Of a DNA stretch of 47,268 nt, positions 1 through 8,279 are shown one piece after another. Within the stretch, counting starts at the first letter, position 1. Each line of letters begins with the position of its first letter. The position numbers and the translations under genes were made by a program. Source of the stretch: Alphaproteobacteria bacterium (lineage in GTDB: Bacteria; Pseudomonadota; Alphaproteobacteria; Micavibrionales; Micavibrionaceae). The notes under the pieces are model-generated. The model worked only from the letters and a program-made list of their open reading frames with translations, ran no database searches and was not told where the DNA came from. The stretch is from positions 1 through 47,268 of the forward strand of contig RZZS01000012.1 in assembly GCA_009929775.1 (NCBI GenBank). The letters are read 5' to 3'.

Positions 1-1227
1 CTATCGACTGATCGAACAGGCTTTACAAATCGGCCCGGTTCCAGCGGATACGTTGAATACTACATCTTGTGGGTAGGCGTTTAACTGCATAGCCCCGATA
101 TCCTTTTCATCCTGAATGCGGATGGGCGTAATTTCGATAATCCGGCGAATGCGCTCTGCGACGGTCTGGGCGTCAGAAAGACGCGTATGCGGCAAAAGAA
201 GACCAAACTCCTCGCCGCCAACCCGCCCGACTTCATCCTCGACCCGCAGGCACTTCTGGACCGTGATCGAAAATTCCCTTAGCACCGTGTCGCCAACACC
301 GTGACCATACTTGTCGTTTATGTCCTTGAAAAAGTCGAGATCGAGTACGCACACGCACAGAGGCTTGGACAATCTGACGCTGCGCCGGATTTCTTTCAAA
401 CCCTTTTGCATGAAGCTGCGATAATTGTCTATTCCGGTAAGAGGGTCGGTCGATGCCAACATTTCCAGCTTCGACGCGTACTCTTCCACCCGACGGACGA
501 GCGGCATGAAAATCAAAAATGCCTCCGCAACGAGCGTCGCGAATATCACAAACAGCGCCATGCGCTGGTAGGACTGAAGATGCGCGATCTTTTCGACGCT
601 GTCGTTTTCGTAGGCCGTCACAGCAGCGTCCAGCGCGGCGGATAGCGGCCCCTGCGAAGCACCGACGATATACTGGTAGTGGGCGTTACTCTCCTTGAGC
701 TGCCCCGGCGGGACTTCGAGGAATGCTCGCGCTTCATCAAGAAACGTCCGGACATGGTAATCGAGTCGGTAAGGCAGATCTTCATATATTTTCTGGATAT
801 CCGCTGGCTTGTCCGGAGGCAGGTTGAGTGAGGAGCTTCCAGATAGAAGTCCTGCATGCGAATAACCCATAAGGTCGATCTCGTCTTCGATCTGCTGGCG
901 GAGGATCGTTGTCGGGTCTGCGATATAATCGGACGCATGCAACGCGATGCGCTGAGAGAGCTTGGCCTGCCGGGCCGCGACCACCGCCGACGAATTATTC
1001 TGCTCGGCTATGACCTGATCGAGAAACACGTGAATGCAAATCGACATCGCCGCGATAATAGTGAGAGCGGCGACATACCCAATTGTCAGGAACCGGATTG
1101 GACTTCGTTTCGGAGGCGTGAAATCGATCATGGCGGTAATAATCAGAAAACCGGGTAATTCGACCTTATTAGACCATGGAAATGGATAAAAATCTTTAAA
1201 AATCTCCGGCAGACGGTTCCCGCGCAC
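1..1227 (-). CDS. Membrane diguanylate cyclase with a short GGDEF domain
   Basis: This protein should make c-di-GMP from two GTP at the inner membrane, if it is active. There is a transmembrane helix near residues 44-65, a periplasmic region of about 155 residues, a second helix near 222-243, then a GGDEF domain with DPLTG, DLDFFKDIND and the active-site GGEEF. Early in the periplasmic part, ARQAKLSQRIA resembles the PilJ-type N-terminal sensor pattern. The domain ends soon after NVSAG, the strand normally written as VSIGVA, so the final 40 or so residues with the usual RADEALYRAK helix are missing. A TAG sits at the very first bases of the window, so a frameshift just outside cannot be judged. 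The start used is GTG at 1227, with an AAGGA sequence about a dozen bases upstream. An ATG at 1131 is an alternative. It diverges from the TerB-like gene. Confidence 0.8.
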   Translation of the reverse strand: MRGNRLPEIFKDFYPFPWSNKVELPGFLIITAMIDFTPPKRSPIRFLTIGYVAALTIIAAMSICIHVFLDQVIAEQNNSSAVVAARQAKLSQRIALHASDYIADPTTILRQQIEDEIDLMGYSHAGLLSGSSSLNLPPDKPADIQKIYEDLPYRLDYHVRTFLDEARAFLEVPPGQLKESNAHYQYIVGASQGPLSAALDAAVTAYENDSVEKIAHLQSYQRMALFVIFATLVAEAFLIFMPLVRRVEEYASKLEMLASTDPLTGIDNYRSFMQKGLKEIRRSVRLSKPLCVCVLDLDFFKDINDKYGHGVGDTVLREFSITVQKCLRVEDEVGRVGGEEFGLLLPHTRLSDAQTVAERIRRIIEITPIRIQDEKDIGAMQLNAYPQDVVFNVSAGTGPICKACSISR

Positions 1228-1323
1228 AGAATTATCGATCCTTAAGTTTTTTGCCGGTATTATAGGTTCCCGCGACGGATTTCCGGGGCGATCAGAAAAA
1301 CCATATCATTGAGGATTTGACGG

Positions 1324-1839
1324 ATGCAGCAATACCGCAAGGGCGACCCCGACCTTTCATCCAACCGGTTTCACATGTGGCGGGCGATTATCGGCATAGC
1401 GCATGCCGATAATCTCGTTCACCCGGACGAACGAAACTATCTTGAGACGATCATTGGCAACATGCACCGGCGCGGCTACCTCGACGACGCCTGGAGAGAG
1501 CAGCTTCTGGCCGACATCGACCACCCACCGGAGATCGTCGACATGCTCCGCCAGATCAACGATCCGGTATATCGAGGCCAAATCGTCACTTTCGCCCGCA
1601 TTCTCGCCTGGAAGGACGGACATCTGCACCCGGACGAGGGCGAACTGCTTGAGCGGCTGCACGCCCACGCGATGGGTGGGCTGGACTTCGAGGCGATTCG
1701 CGAGGACGTGCGCCGAAACATTTCCCAGGAGACACTCGAACATGATATCGCTGTTGAAAGCTTCCGCCCGGATCGGGGGCTCTCCGGCCTGCTGGACCGG
1801 TTTCTTGCGTATTTTGGAAACGACCTGATGGATGGGTAA
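1324..1839 (+). CDS. TerB-like domain protein
   Basis: This is a soluble, mostly helical protein of 171 residues. Residues 20-45 contain AIIGIAHADNLVHPDE, which matches the acidic, metal-binding-like signature of the TerB/DjlA N-terminal family (tellurite-resistance TerB fold). A second, similar acidic repeat, WKDGHLHPDEGE, lies near residues 98-109. No transmembrane segment is visible. TerB-type domains are linked to envelope stress and membrane-associated complexes, but the exact role here is unknown. The start ATG follows a GAGG sequence about ten bases upstream. The stop codon lies inside the start of the next gene (ATGGGTAA), so the two are probably translated together. Confidence 0.75.
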   Translation: MQQYRKGDPDLSSNRFHMWRAIIGIAHADNLVHPDERNYLETIIGNMHRRGYLDDAWREQLLADIDHPPEIVDMLRQINDPVYRGQIVTFARILAWKDGHLHPDEGELLERLHAHAMGGLDFEAIREDVRRNISQETLEHDIAVESFRPDRGLSGLLDRFLAYFGNDLMDG

Positions 1840-2641
1840 ACTTTACGGGCTTTCGGAAACACTTATGTCCGCAGGAAGAAAGGGCGTCATAGCCGGTTTG
1901 TTTGCCATCTCCGCAGCCTTCGTCGCGGCGCCGTTCATTGTCACCTCCACGACCGGCACGGATTATTGCCTCGTCAGCGCGCGTGAACTGGCGAGCGCCT
2001 TTCGGAAAGAGGCTCAGCCGACGACAACGCTTTCACCGGCCCGGCTCATTGCGGCGAGCGTAACGTCCGGAGAGGGTGAATGGAAGATTCGTATGGCTCT
2101 CACGCCTTTTCCTTTCGTACGCGCCGTTCATACCTCTCTGGAACTCGTCCCGGCCTCTGTCCGGGGCTCCAGTCGCAAAGAAGCGGAGTTCTACCAGATA
2201 CACGGCGTGATTCGTGACGCCGCCGACAGCGAACCTGCGAGTATCCGACCTTGCGACGCCGGCTCGCTGTGGCGGCAGTTCACCGGAGGCCACATATTGC
2301 AGGGCACAGTCGTGCGGCATGATTTGAACCGCCCGCTACTCGGTCGCGATCCGGTGAGTTACGTCGATCTGGCCTTCGGCAGCAAGGAGGAGATGCTTGA
2401 GCGCCTCACCGATATCCAGCGCGCCGTCGACGTATTTAACGAACGCCGCCTGACTTACGGCTTCATCCGCGAACCTAACAGCAACACGCTGGTGTTCAAC
2501 CTCCTTGACGAGCTTGGCCTGATGCCCCGGCAGGCGGTCCTGACGCCCGTGAGGGATCGCTCGGCTCCATGGTGGGCGCCCGGATTCCGGCAACTGCCAC
2601 CGTATCCCGCACCCACAACCGGCAATCTGGATTACTTGTAG
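1832..2641 (+). CDS. Membrane-anchored protein of unknown function
   Basis: I do not recognise this family. The 269-residue product has one hydrophobic segment near residues 17-37, which would act as an uncleaved signal anchor or signal peptide, followed by a predicted periplasmic part with three cysteines. The start ATG overlaps the stop of the TerB-like gene by eight bases, and an internal ATG at 1865 would still keep the hydrophobic segment. The coupling suggests a shared job with the TerB-like protein, perhaps at the membrane, but this is inference. The gene runs convergently into asd and overlaps its 3-prime end by ten bases. Confidence 0.7.
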   Translation: MGKLYGLSETLMSAGRKGVIAGLFAISAAFVAAPFIVTSTTGTDYCLVSARELASAFRKEAQPTTTLSPARLIAASVTSGEGEWKIRMALTPFPFVRAVHTSLELVPASVRGSSRKEAEFYQIHGVIRDAADSEPASIRPCDAGSLWRQFTGGHILQGTVVRHDLNRPLLGRDPVSYVDLAFGSKEEMLERLTDIQRAVDVFNERRLTYGFIREPNSNTLVFNLLDELGLMPRQAVLTPVRDRSAPWWAPGFRQLPPYPAPTTGNLDYL

Positions 2642-3645
2642 TCTTTGACAAACGCTTCAGCGATCTGCACCGCGTTGAGGGCCGCGCCCTTGCGCAGATT
2701 GTCCGCGACGCACCAGAAGTTCAGACCGTTTTCGACGGTTGCGTCCTCGCGTACCCGGGAGACGAACACGTCATCTTCGCCTGCGGTTTCGGCCTGGGTG
2801 ATGTATCCAAGGTCGCTGTCGAGATCGATAACCGTGACGCCGGCGAAATCGCGCCAGGCCTTAAGGGCCTGCTTCGCCGTAAGCTCGGCTTCGAATTCGA
2901 CATTGACCATTTCAGCATGACCGATAAACACCGGAACGCGCACGCACGAGGCACAGACCTTGATTTTCGGGTCGAGAATTTTCTTTGTTTCGACAACCAT
3001 CTTCCATTCTTCCTTGGTCATGTGGTCGTCCATGAACTTGTCGATCTGCGGGATACAGTTAAAGGCGATTTGCTTGGTGAATTTCGACGGTTCGGGCGTC
3101 GCGTTCATGTAGATGCCGCGCGTCTGATTGAACAACTCGTCCATCGCCTCCTTGCCCGCCCCGGAAACACTTTGGTACGTCGCGACAACGACACGTCTGA
3201 TTTTCGCAATGTCATGCAGAGGCTTAAGCGCCACGACCATCTGAATGGTCGAGCAGTTAGGATTGGCGATGATGCCTTTCTTCTTGTAATCGGCAATCGC
3301 GCCCGGGTTCACTTCCGGAACGACGAGCGGAATATCAGGATCCATCCGGAAATGGCTGGTGTTGTCGATGACGACCGCTCCGGCCGCAGCCGCCTTCGGG
3401 GAGTATTCCGCCGAAACGCTCGCGCCGGGCGAGGACAGGACGATGTCTGTTCCCTTGAAGTCGAATTTTGCGAGATCCTGAACCTTCAGCACGTCGTCTT
3501 CGCCGAATGAAATTTCCCTCCCCGCCGAGCGGTGCGAGGCAAGCGCCACCACATCGTCGACCGGAAACCCGCGTTCCTTGACGATCTGAAGCATCTCTCG
3601 CCCGACATTTCCGGTCGCGCCCACAACTGCAATACGATGGCCCAT
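2632..3645 (-). CDS. asd: Aspartate-semialdehyde dehydrogenase
   Basis: This enzyme reduces aspartyl phosphate to aspartate semialdehyde with NADPH, the branch point to lysine/diaminopimelate, threonine and methionine. The 337-residue length is normal. The N-terminal Rossmann motif VGATGNVG (residues 8-15) binds NADP. The catalytic cysteine is C131 in ANPNCSTIQM, the catalytic histidine is H243 in FIGHAEM, and the phosphate-binding SHRSAG is near residues 37-42. The ATG start has a clear AGAGGG ribosome binding site. It is a single-gene unit, divergent from the hybrid kinase and convergent with the upstream unknown. The assignment is firm. Confidence 0.97.
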   Translation of the reverse strand: MGHRIAVVGATGNVGREMLQIVKERGFPVDDVVALASHRSAGREISFGEDDVLKVQDLAKFDFKGTDIVLSSPGASVSAEYSPKAAAAGAVVIDNTSHFRMDPDIPLVVPEVNPGAIADYKKKGIIANPNCSTIQMVVALKPLHDIAKIRRVVVATYQSVSGAGKEAMDELFNQTRGIYMNATPEPSKFTKQIAFNCIPQIDKFMDDHMTKEEWKMVVETKKILDPKIKVCASCVRVPVFIGHAEMVNVEFEAELTAKQALKAWRDFAGVTVIDLDSDLGYITQAETAGEDDVFVSRVREDATVENGLNFWCVADNLRKGAALNAVQIAEAFVKDYK

Positions 3646-3754
3646 ATTTCCCTCTGTTCGATTGGTGTCGAAATTCGGCCAAAAACGGCTCAGAAACCCA
3701 GCTATCTGTGATAGGATACTTTCCGCAGTAAAGTCAAAGTCATTTCAGGGTTTC

Positions 3755-6028
3755 ATGGGACTTGGCGCACTCTACAACGACATTCCGATCGGCGTCTGCG
3801 TACTGCGGCTCGACCGGCGGAATACGGATGTGCTTTATGCGAACCCGGCCGGGCGTCTGCTGGCCGACGCGATTGAGGATGGCAAGTGCGAGGACCTTCT
3901 GCGCAAACTCAAATCCCCGAACCCGCCCCGCGAATACACCCTCAAGATCGAGGCGGCGGAACGCTGGAGCAAGCTCACCGTCGGCGAAGGCGAATATGAC
4001 GGAGAGGCTGTTTTCCTTTTATGGGCGACCGACATTTCCGCAAGCAAGGAAACGGAGGCGCGCCTGAAAGCGGCCGTCGAGGAAGCGGACGCCGCCGCCG
4101 AAATGAAAGCCAACTTCCTTGCGACGATGAGCCATGAAATCCGCACGCCCATGCAGTCCGTGTACGGCCTGCTCGAGCTGATCGGCGAGGAAAAACCTCC
4201 CTCCAATATCATGAGCATGGTCAATACGGCCAAGACGTCCGCCAGTTCGCTGCTGGAGATTCTCGACGATATTCTGGACCTTGCGAAGATGGACGCCGAC
4301 AAGATGGAACTGGACGTCTTCGAGGTTCCGGTCCGCACGCTCGTGCGCGGTATTATCGAAGCGCTCGCCGTCAAGGTGCACGGCAAAAAGGTCGTCCTTG
4401 TCGACGATATCGGGGAAGACGTCCCCTTCGTCGTCGTCGGCGACCCGAAGCGGTTGCGCCAGATCCTCATCAACCTCATGGGCAACGCGCTTAAGTTCAC
4501 CCATGAAGGATCGGTCACGGTGCGCGTGTCCACCGGAATCAAGGCGATCGCGAAACCGGGGCACGGCACGGCTCTGCGATTCGAGGTTGTCGATACCGGC
4601 ATCGGAATGAGCGAAGAGACTGCTGCACGGCTGTTCACGCCCTTCACGCAGGCCGACAGCTCGACCTCGCGCAAGTTCGGAGGCACGGGGCTCGGTCTGT
4701 CCATCTGCAAAAAACTCGTCGAACTAATGGGCGGAAAGATCGGCGTCACCAGCAAGGAGGAAAAAGGGTCCACCTTCTGGTTCGAAATTCCGACGGAAGA
4801 GGTCGGGACCGATGCGACCACGCTCGATCTTCCATCCCTTGACGGAATTTCCGTTCTCTCCGTCGAGGATCACCCGCAAGGCGCCAAGGAAATCGTCCGC
4901 TCGCTCGAATCGATGGGCGCCATCGTCGACAGCGTACCGACCTGCAAGGAAGGTCTCGAACTCGTTCGGCACAAGCCCTACGACGTCGGCGTCATCGATC
5001 AGGGACTTCCCGACGGGCTCGGGCTCGACCTCATCAAGGACATTGTGAATGTGCGTCCGTTCATGGGGCTCATCATGTATACCGTGCGCGACGACGTGGG
5101 ACTTGCGCACTCTCTGCAATCGCTCGGCGTTACCTACCTTACGAAGCCCGCAAGCCGCGCGGGACTGGGGGAAGCTGTAAAATCCGCCGCGCAATCGGTT
5201 GTAAGGATGGACATGGACGGCCCCAAAAGACTTCTGATCGCCGAAGACACCGAAAGCGTACGGGACGTCCTCCAGCGGCAGCTCGACAAACTCGGAATTG
5301 AGGCGGATTTCGTTACGGACGGACGGCAGGCCCTGGATGCGCTTGCGACCGGTGCCTACGGCATCCTGTTCACCGACCTGCACATGCCCGAAGTCGACGG
5401 CTACGAGGTCGTCAAGGCCCTTCGCGCGCGGGAAAAGGACGAGGGTCGTCATTTCCCCGTGGTCGTCCTGACCGCCGACGTCCATATGGCGCAACGTCAG
5501 GTCTACATGACGCACGGGTTTGACGAATGCCTCCTTAAGCCAGTGACACTCGGCCAGTTCCGCAGGCTCCTGATACGGTGGGGGATTCTCGGCGACGAGG
5601 ACGAACCGGCCACCGAACCGGATAGGGAAGTCCGCCAATCCTCCGAAAACGTCGGTGACGCCTTGCCGCCCGCCATCGACCAAGCGGCGATGATCCGGCA
5701 GATGGGCGCTTTCGACGGCGAAGCAATCGAGATGCTCGGATTGTTCGTCGAAATGAGCGCGCCACTTGTCGGCAAGCTGATCGAGGCACACAAGGCCGGC
5801 GATTTCCGCGGTCTGAGGGAAACCGCCCACAGCCTGAAAGGCGGCTCGCGCTCGGCCTGCGCCAACATTCTCGGCGATATCGCCGCCGAACTGCAGGACC
5901 GCGCCGAGGCGCAACAACCATGCGAAGACCTGATCGAAAAAACCGTCGCCGAGTTCGAGCGGGTCAGGCTGGAAGTGGACGAAATTCTCTTGTGCCCGAA
6001 GCCTAAGGACACGCCGTATTGCGCTTGA
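3755..6028 (+). CDS. Soluble hybrid histidine kinase with two receivers and an HPt domain
   Basis: This is a complete phosphorelay in one 757-residue chain. A PAS-like sensor covers about residues 1-95. The phospho-accepting histidine is H127 in MSHEIRTPM. The ATP-binding domain has the N box NLMGNALKF (near 244), G1 DTGIGM (near 280) and G2 GGTGLGLS (near 309). Receiver 1 has its acceptor aspartate near 415 in VIDQGLPDG, receiver 2 near 541 in FTDLHMPEVDG, and the C-terminal HPt has its histidine near 692 in AHSLKGGS. There is no transmembrane segment, so the signal is probably cytoplasmic. The ATG at 3755 is preferred to the upstream TTG at 3662 because TCAGGG precedes it and the PAS region begins there. 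The last 26 bases overlap the convergent prepilin-like gene. Confidence 0.9.
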   Translation: MGLGALYNDIPIGVCVLRLDRRNTDVLYANPAGRLLADAIEDGKCEDLLRKLKSPNPPREYTLKIEAAERWSKLTVGEGEYDGEAVFLLWATDISASKETEARLKAAVEEADAAAEMKANFLATMSHEIRTPMQSVYGLLELIGEEKPPSNIMSMVNTAKTSASSLLEILDDILDLAKMDADKMELDVFEVPVRTLVRGIIEALAVKVHGKKVVLVDDIGEDVPFVVVGDPKRLRQILINLMGNALKFTHEGSVTVRVSTGIKAIAKPGHGTALRFEVVDTGIGMSEETAARLFTPFTQADSSTSRKFGGTGLGLSICKKLVELMGGKIGVTSKEEKGSTFWFEIPTEEVGTDATTLDLPSLDGISVLSVEDHPQGAKEIVRSLESMGAIVDSVPTCKEGLELVRHKPYDVGVIDQGLPDGLGLDLIKDIVNVRPFMGLIMYTVRDDVGLAHSLQSLGVTYLTKPASRAGLGEAVKSAAQSVVRMDMDGPKRLLIAEDTESVRDVLQRQLDKLGIEADFVTDGRQALDALATGAYGILFTDLHMPEVDGYEVVKALRAREKDEGRHFPVVVLTADVHMAQRQVYMTHGFDECLLKPVTLGQFRRLLIRWGILGDEDEPATEPDREVRQSSENVGDALPPAIDQAAMIRQMGAFDGEAIEMLGLFVEMSAPLVGKLIEAHKAGDFRGLRETAHSLKGGSRSACANILGDIAAELQDRAEAQQPCEDLIEKTVAEFERVRLEVDEILLCPKPKDTPYCA

Positions 6029-6719
6029 ACCAGATGCGCAGGCAGCGGGAACCGGACGGACAAACCGCGCGATCCGGCGTGTTACTGTCCATATCGACCG
6101 CGGCCGCCGTGGCGTCGATGAGGTCGGCCTCGCACGGAGCATACTGTTCCGCCTCAAGCTTTTGCATCGCCGAGAGGAGATGGGAGTCCGAGTAGGACGT
6201 TTCAATCCATGTGAAAACCCCGTCAGCGCTATTGTACCACTTCCAGTCGCTAAACAGGTCCGGCGCCGGCGGCATGAACTTGCCCGATGATCCGGTGAAA
6301 ATGGAGGCATGGTCCGAATTGTTCCCCGGATTGCCGGGACAGCGCAGATCCTTGACCAAAGGTCCTGCCGTAGCCGAACCGCCAAAATGCGTCGAATCCG
6401 GAGCAAGCGGGAAAGGATGGTTATAACCTTCCTCAACTTCTGTTGGCGCGTCGGGGATCGTGTCATCCCCTCCCGGATAAAAGAGGACGCATTCCTGCAC
6501 AGCTGTCTGGATGAAATCCGCCTGCGATTTAAGGTCTGACGTCATTTTGAACGTGTTCTGGCTCGTCGTCTGCTGGCTTGAGGGCTCCATGAACGTGACC
6601 GTCAGTGCACCGAGCAACGCGATCGCAATCAGGATATAGACCAGCGCGGAACCGGATTCCGGATGCTGCGACAGCTCCTGGAAATTCGACGATACAAATA
6701 TCTCCCGATTTTCTTCCAT
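6003..6719 (-). CDS. Prepilin-like protein, last gene of the pilus operon
   Basis: The 238-residue product starts with a short basic/acidic leader and the motif ESGSALVYILIAIALLGALT, a class IVb-type prepilin pattern: a glycine before a hydrophobic helix of about 20 residues. Cleavage would fall after that glycine and be done by the peptidase encoded at 16430. The usual glutamate at +5 is not present, as in some minor pilins. The C-terminal part has several cysteines able to form disulfides. The start at 6719 is chosen because AGAGGG lies just upstream. The longer reading from 6827 has no good signal. It could be a minor pilin or tip protein. The 3-prime end overlaps the hybrid kinase gene. 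Confidence 0.7.
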   Translation of the reverse strand: MEENREIFVSSNFQELSQHPESGSALVYILIAIALLGALTVTFMEPSSQQTTSQNTFKMTSDLKSQADFIQTAVQECVLFYPGGDDTIPDAPTEVEEGYNHPFPLAPDSTHFGGSATAGPLVKDLRCPGNPGNNSDHASIFTGSSGKFMPPAPDLFSDWKWYNSADGVFTWIETSYSDSHLLSAMQKLEAEQYAPCEADLIDATAAAVDMDSNTPDRAVCPSGSRCLRIWFKRNTACP

Positions 6720-6744
6720 AAGCACCCTCTTTTTCCTAACGAGA

Positions 6745-6770
6745 GGCCCGGCGCACACCTGCCCCGGGCC
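6745..6770 (-). promoter_or_regulatory. GC-rich hairpin between the two prepilin genes
   Basis: The arms GGCCCGG (6745-6751) and CCGGGCC (6764-6770) pair perfectly across a 12-base loop. No U-run follows on either strand, so it is not a classical terminator. In the minus-strand transcript it lies between the two prepilin-like genes, just upstream of the ribosome binding site of the distal one. It could set their relative levels by mRNA protection or partial attenuation. This function is inference. Confidence 0.4.
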
Positions 6771-6813
6771 CAGTAAAAACCAAGAGAAGTCGTCTGGCTT
6801 CGTCCAGCCCCGC

Positions 6814-7566
6814 CTATCTTTCGACAAGCACGTGGTAGTAGACGAGGTCGCCTGCGGTTTGGGTCCCGTCCGTCTGGTCGAAGCACCCGAAAGGCTGACC
6901 TGCGAAAGCGCCTCCTATATGGTGTGTAGCGGCGGCGGCAGCAGCCCCGATCAGGCTGGAAGCCGTCCCGTTATCGACGGGCGCCTGCCGCGTCATAGCG
7001 TGCGTGGCGGACGCGGGAAGCGTGGGCATACCGACCGGAACGCCATCTCCATCCGTGTCTGTTCCACCCGTAATCCCCAACTCGGAATTGATCTTCTGGC
7101 AAACCGAGCGCGCGACACCCGGCAGGAAAGCGATAATGTCGTTCGCCGTCGCGTCCCCGTCACCCGTGGTGCCGATATCCACGATCTGGAAGGAACTGGA
7201 GAAGACCCAGGTTCCCTGTTGACCGTCATGCATCACATCCGGCGGGGCGGTCACGTAGGTTGCACCACCGTCAGCCGGGTGAAACACTCGCCGTCCAGCA
7301 GTCGAATCCGTATAGGGCGGCGGGTCGAACTCAAGCTCCGTGACGTCGACGCCACCGATAATCATACGCACAATCGAGGTTCGCACCGCAGCCGGGTACT
7401 GGGTAATCTGCGCACTGTTGACAAGAGCGGTTTCGCCATCGGCGGTCCCCGCTCCGGAGCGGCTGGACTGGGTCACGGCGTAGGACAACGCTGCGAACAG
7501 GGCTACCGCGATGAGAATCAGGAACAGGACGTTCCCTCCTTCATGCTGTCGGCTGCATTTCTTCAT
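6814..7566 (-). CDS. Prepilin-like protein, probable major or second pilin
   Basis: The 250-residue product begins MKKCSRQHEGG followed by a hydrophobic helix (about residues 12-32), the layout of a type IV prepilin with cleavage after the second glycine. The mature N-terminus would be asparagine and there is no glutamate at +5. The rest is small- and glycine-rich with DTDGDG near residue 168, which looks like a calcium loop. Cysteines near the middle and C-terminus may form a disulfide. A strong AGGAGG precedes the ATG. It is the first of two prepilin-like genes at the end of the operon and is larger than most major pilins, so a minor-pilin role is possible. Confidence 0.7.
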   Translation of the reverse strand: MKKCSRQHEGGNVLFLILIAVALFAALSYAVTQSSRSGAGTADGETALVNSAQITQYPAAVRTSIVRMIIGGVDVTELEFDPPPYTDSTAGRRVFHPADGGATYVTAPPDVMHDGQQGTWVFSSSFQIVDIGTTGDGDATANDIIAFLPGVARSVCQKINSELGITGGTDTDGDGVPVGMPTLPASATHAMTRQAPVDNGTASSLIGAAAAAATHHIGGAFAGQPFGCFDQTDGTQTAGDLVYYHVLVER

Positions 7567-7599
7567 TTCTCAACTCCTCCTGGCTTCTAATTCATTAAT

Positions 7600-8136
7600 T
7601 TACTGGCTGGCCGGGGCCACATCAATCCTGCTGATTTTGAGCGAGGCCCCAAGCTGGTAGTTGCTGCATTCGCGCCCGACGCACAGCTTGTCGACATTCA
7701 CCCGCCAGCCCTGACCACCATTCTGAACATGCCCGATCGCCTCCCGGAATTCCGGAAACGACGCCGTATTCTGGGCCGTGATAGCAATCGTCGGACCGCT
7801 GGCCTTAATATCCACTCCTCTGTATATTTCTCTGGCACCCTGAACGAAAGACTCCACGGCATTTTTATCCACCGGAACGTTGCGGATTTTCGGGACAGGC
7901 GGGTTAACCGCCTTGGCGTTTTGCAGTTCGGACCGTAACTCGATCAGGCTCTGGAGTTGGACGGCGGTAAAAAGGCCAAGAGCGCCGGCTGACGCCCAGG
8001 CGATACCGGCGGCGATGAGCGCGGTCTGCCCCGCATGATGGGGCAACTTTTCAAGAAAGGCGTTCAGGTCGTTGGCCGCGTTCGGGTCGACAATCTTCCT
8101 CAGCGTACGCCAATCAAAATTCTTCAGGTCTATCAA
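7600..8136 (-). CDS. Bitopic inner-membrane protein, GspM/PilO-like
   Basis: The protein has about 36 cytoplasmic residues, one transmembrane helix (37-59), a short heptad-like stretch and a C-terminal domain of about 100 residues that reads as a ferredoxin-like fold (segments near 105-125 and 140-170). Two cysteines in LCVGREC could form a disulfide in the periplasm. Size and topology match the GspM/PilO subunits of pilus and type II secretion platforms, but there is no clear sequence signature, so this is an inference from layout. The TTG start is the only reasonable start and has AGAAGGA some 14 bases upstream. It lies between the GspL-like gene and the prepilins. Confidence 0.6.
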   Translation of the reverse strand: MIDLKNFDWRTLRKIVDPNAANDLNAFLEKLPHHAGQTALIAAGIAWASAGALGLFTAVQLQSLIELRSELQNAKAVNPPVPKIRNVPVDKNAVESFVQGAREIYRGVDIKASGPTIAITAQNTASFPEFREAIGHVQNGGQGWRVNVDKLCVGRECSNYQLGASLKISRIDVAPASQ

Positions 8137-8279
8137 TTCTGTACCCGATCTTCCTTCTCTGACTTCATTCTTCCAGTTTAAGTATATGAGTCGTTCTTTA
8201 AAAGTGTTTTAAGCCCCCCGCCGTCCTGGCATTACCTGACCCGATGAGCCGTAAAACCTATTCTTTAGTTCACAGTCGC
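8137..8279 (-). other. Non-coding gap in the pilus operon
   Basis: This 143-base gap is the longest inside the operon and holds no convincing gene. It contains an AT-rich inverted repeat, CTTTAAAA-GTG-TTTTAAG, near 8201-8218. A weak internal promoter or transcript-processing site for the last three genes would fit, but no consensus promoter is obvious. Confidence 0.3.

Noticed and set aside
4724-6466. 580-codon open frame on the minus strand across the kinase gene
   Set aside because: It is antisense to a multi-domain kinase and its translation has no recognisable domain; it reflects high GC codon bias.
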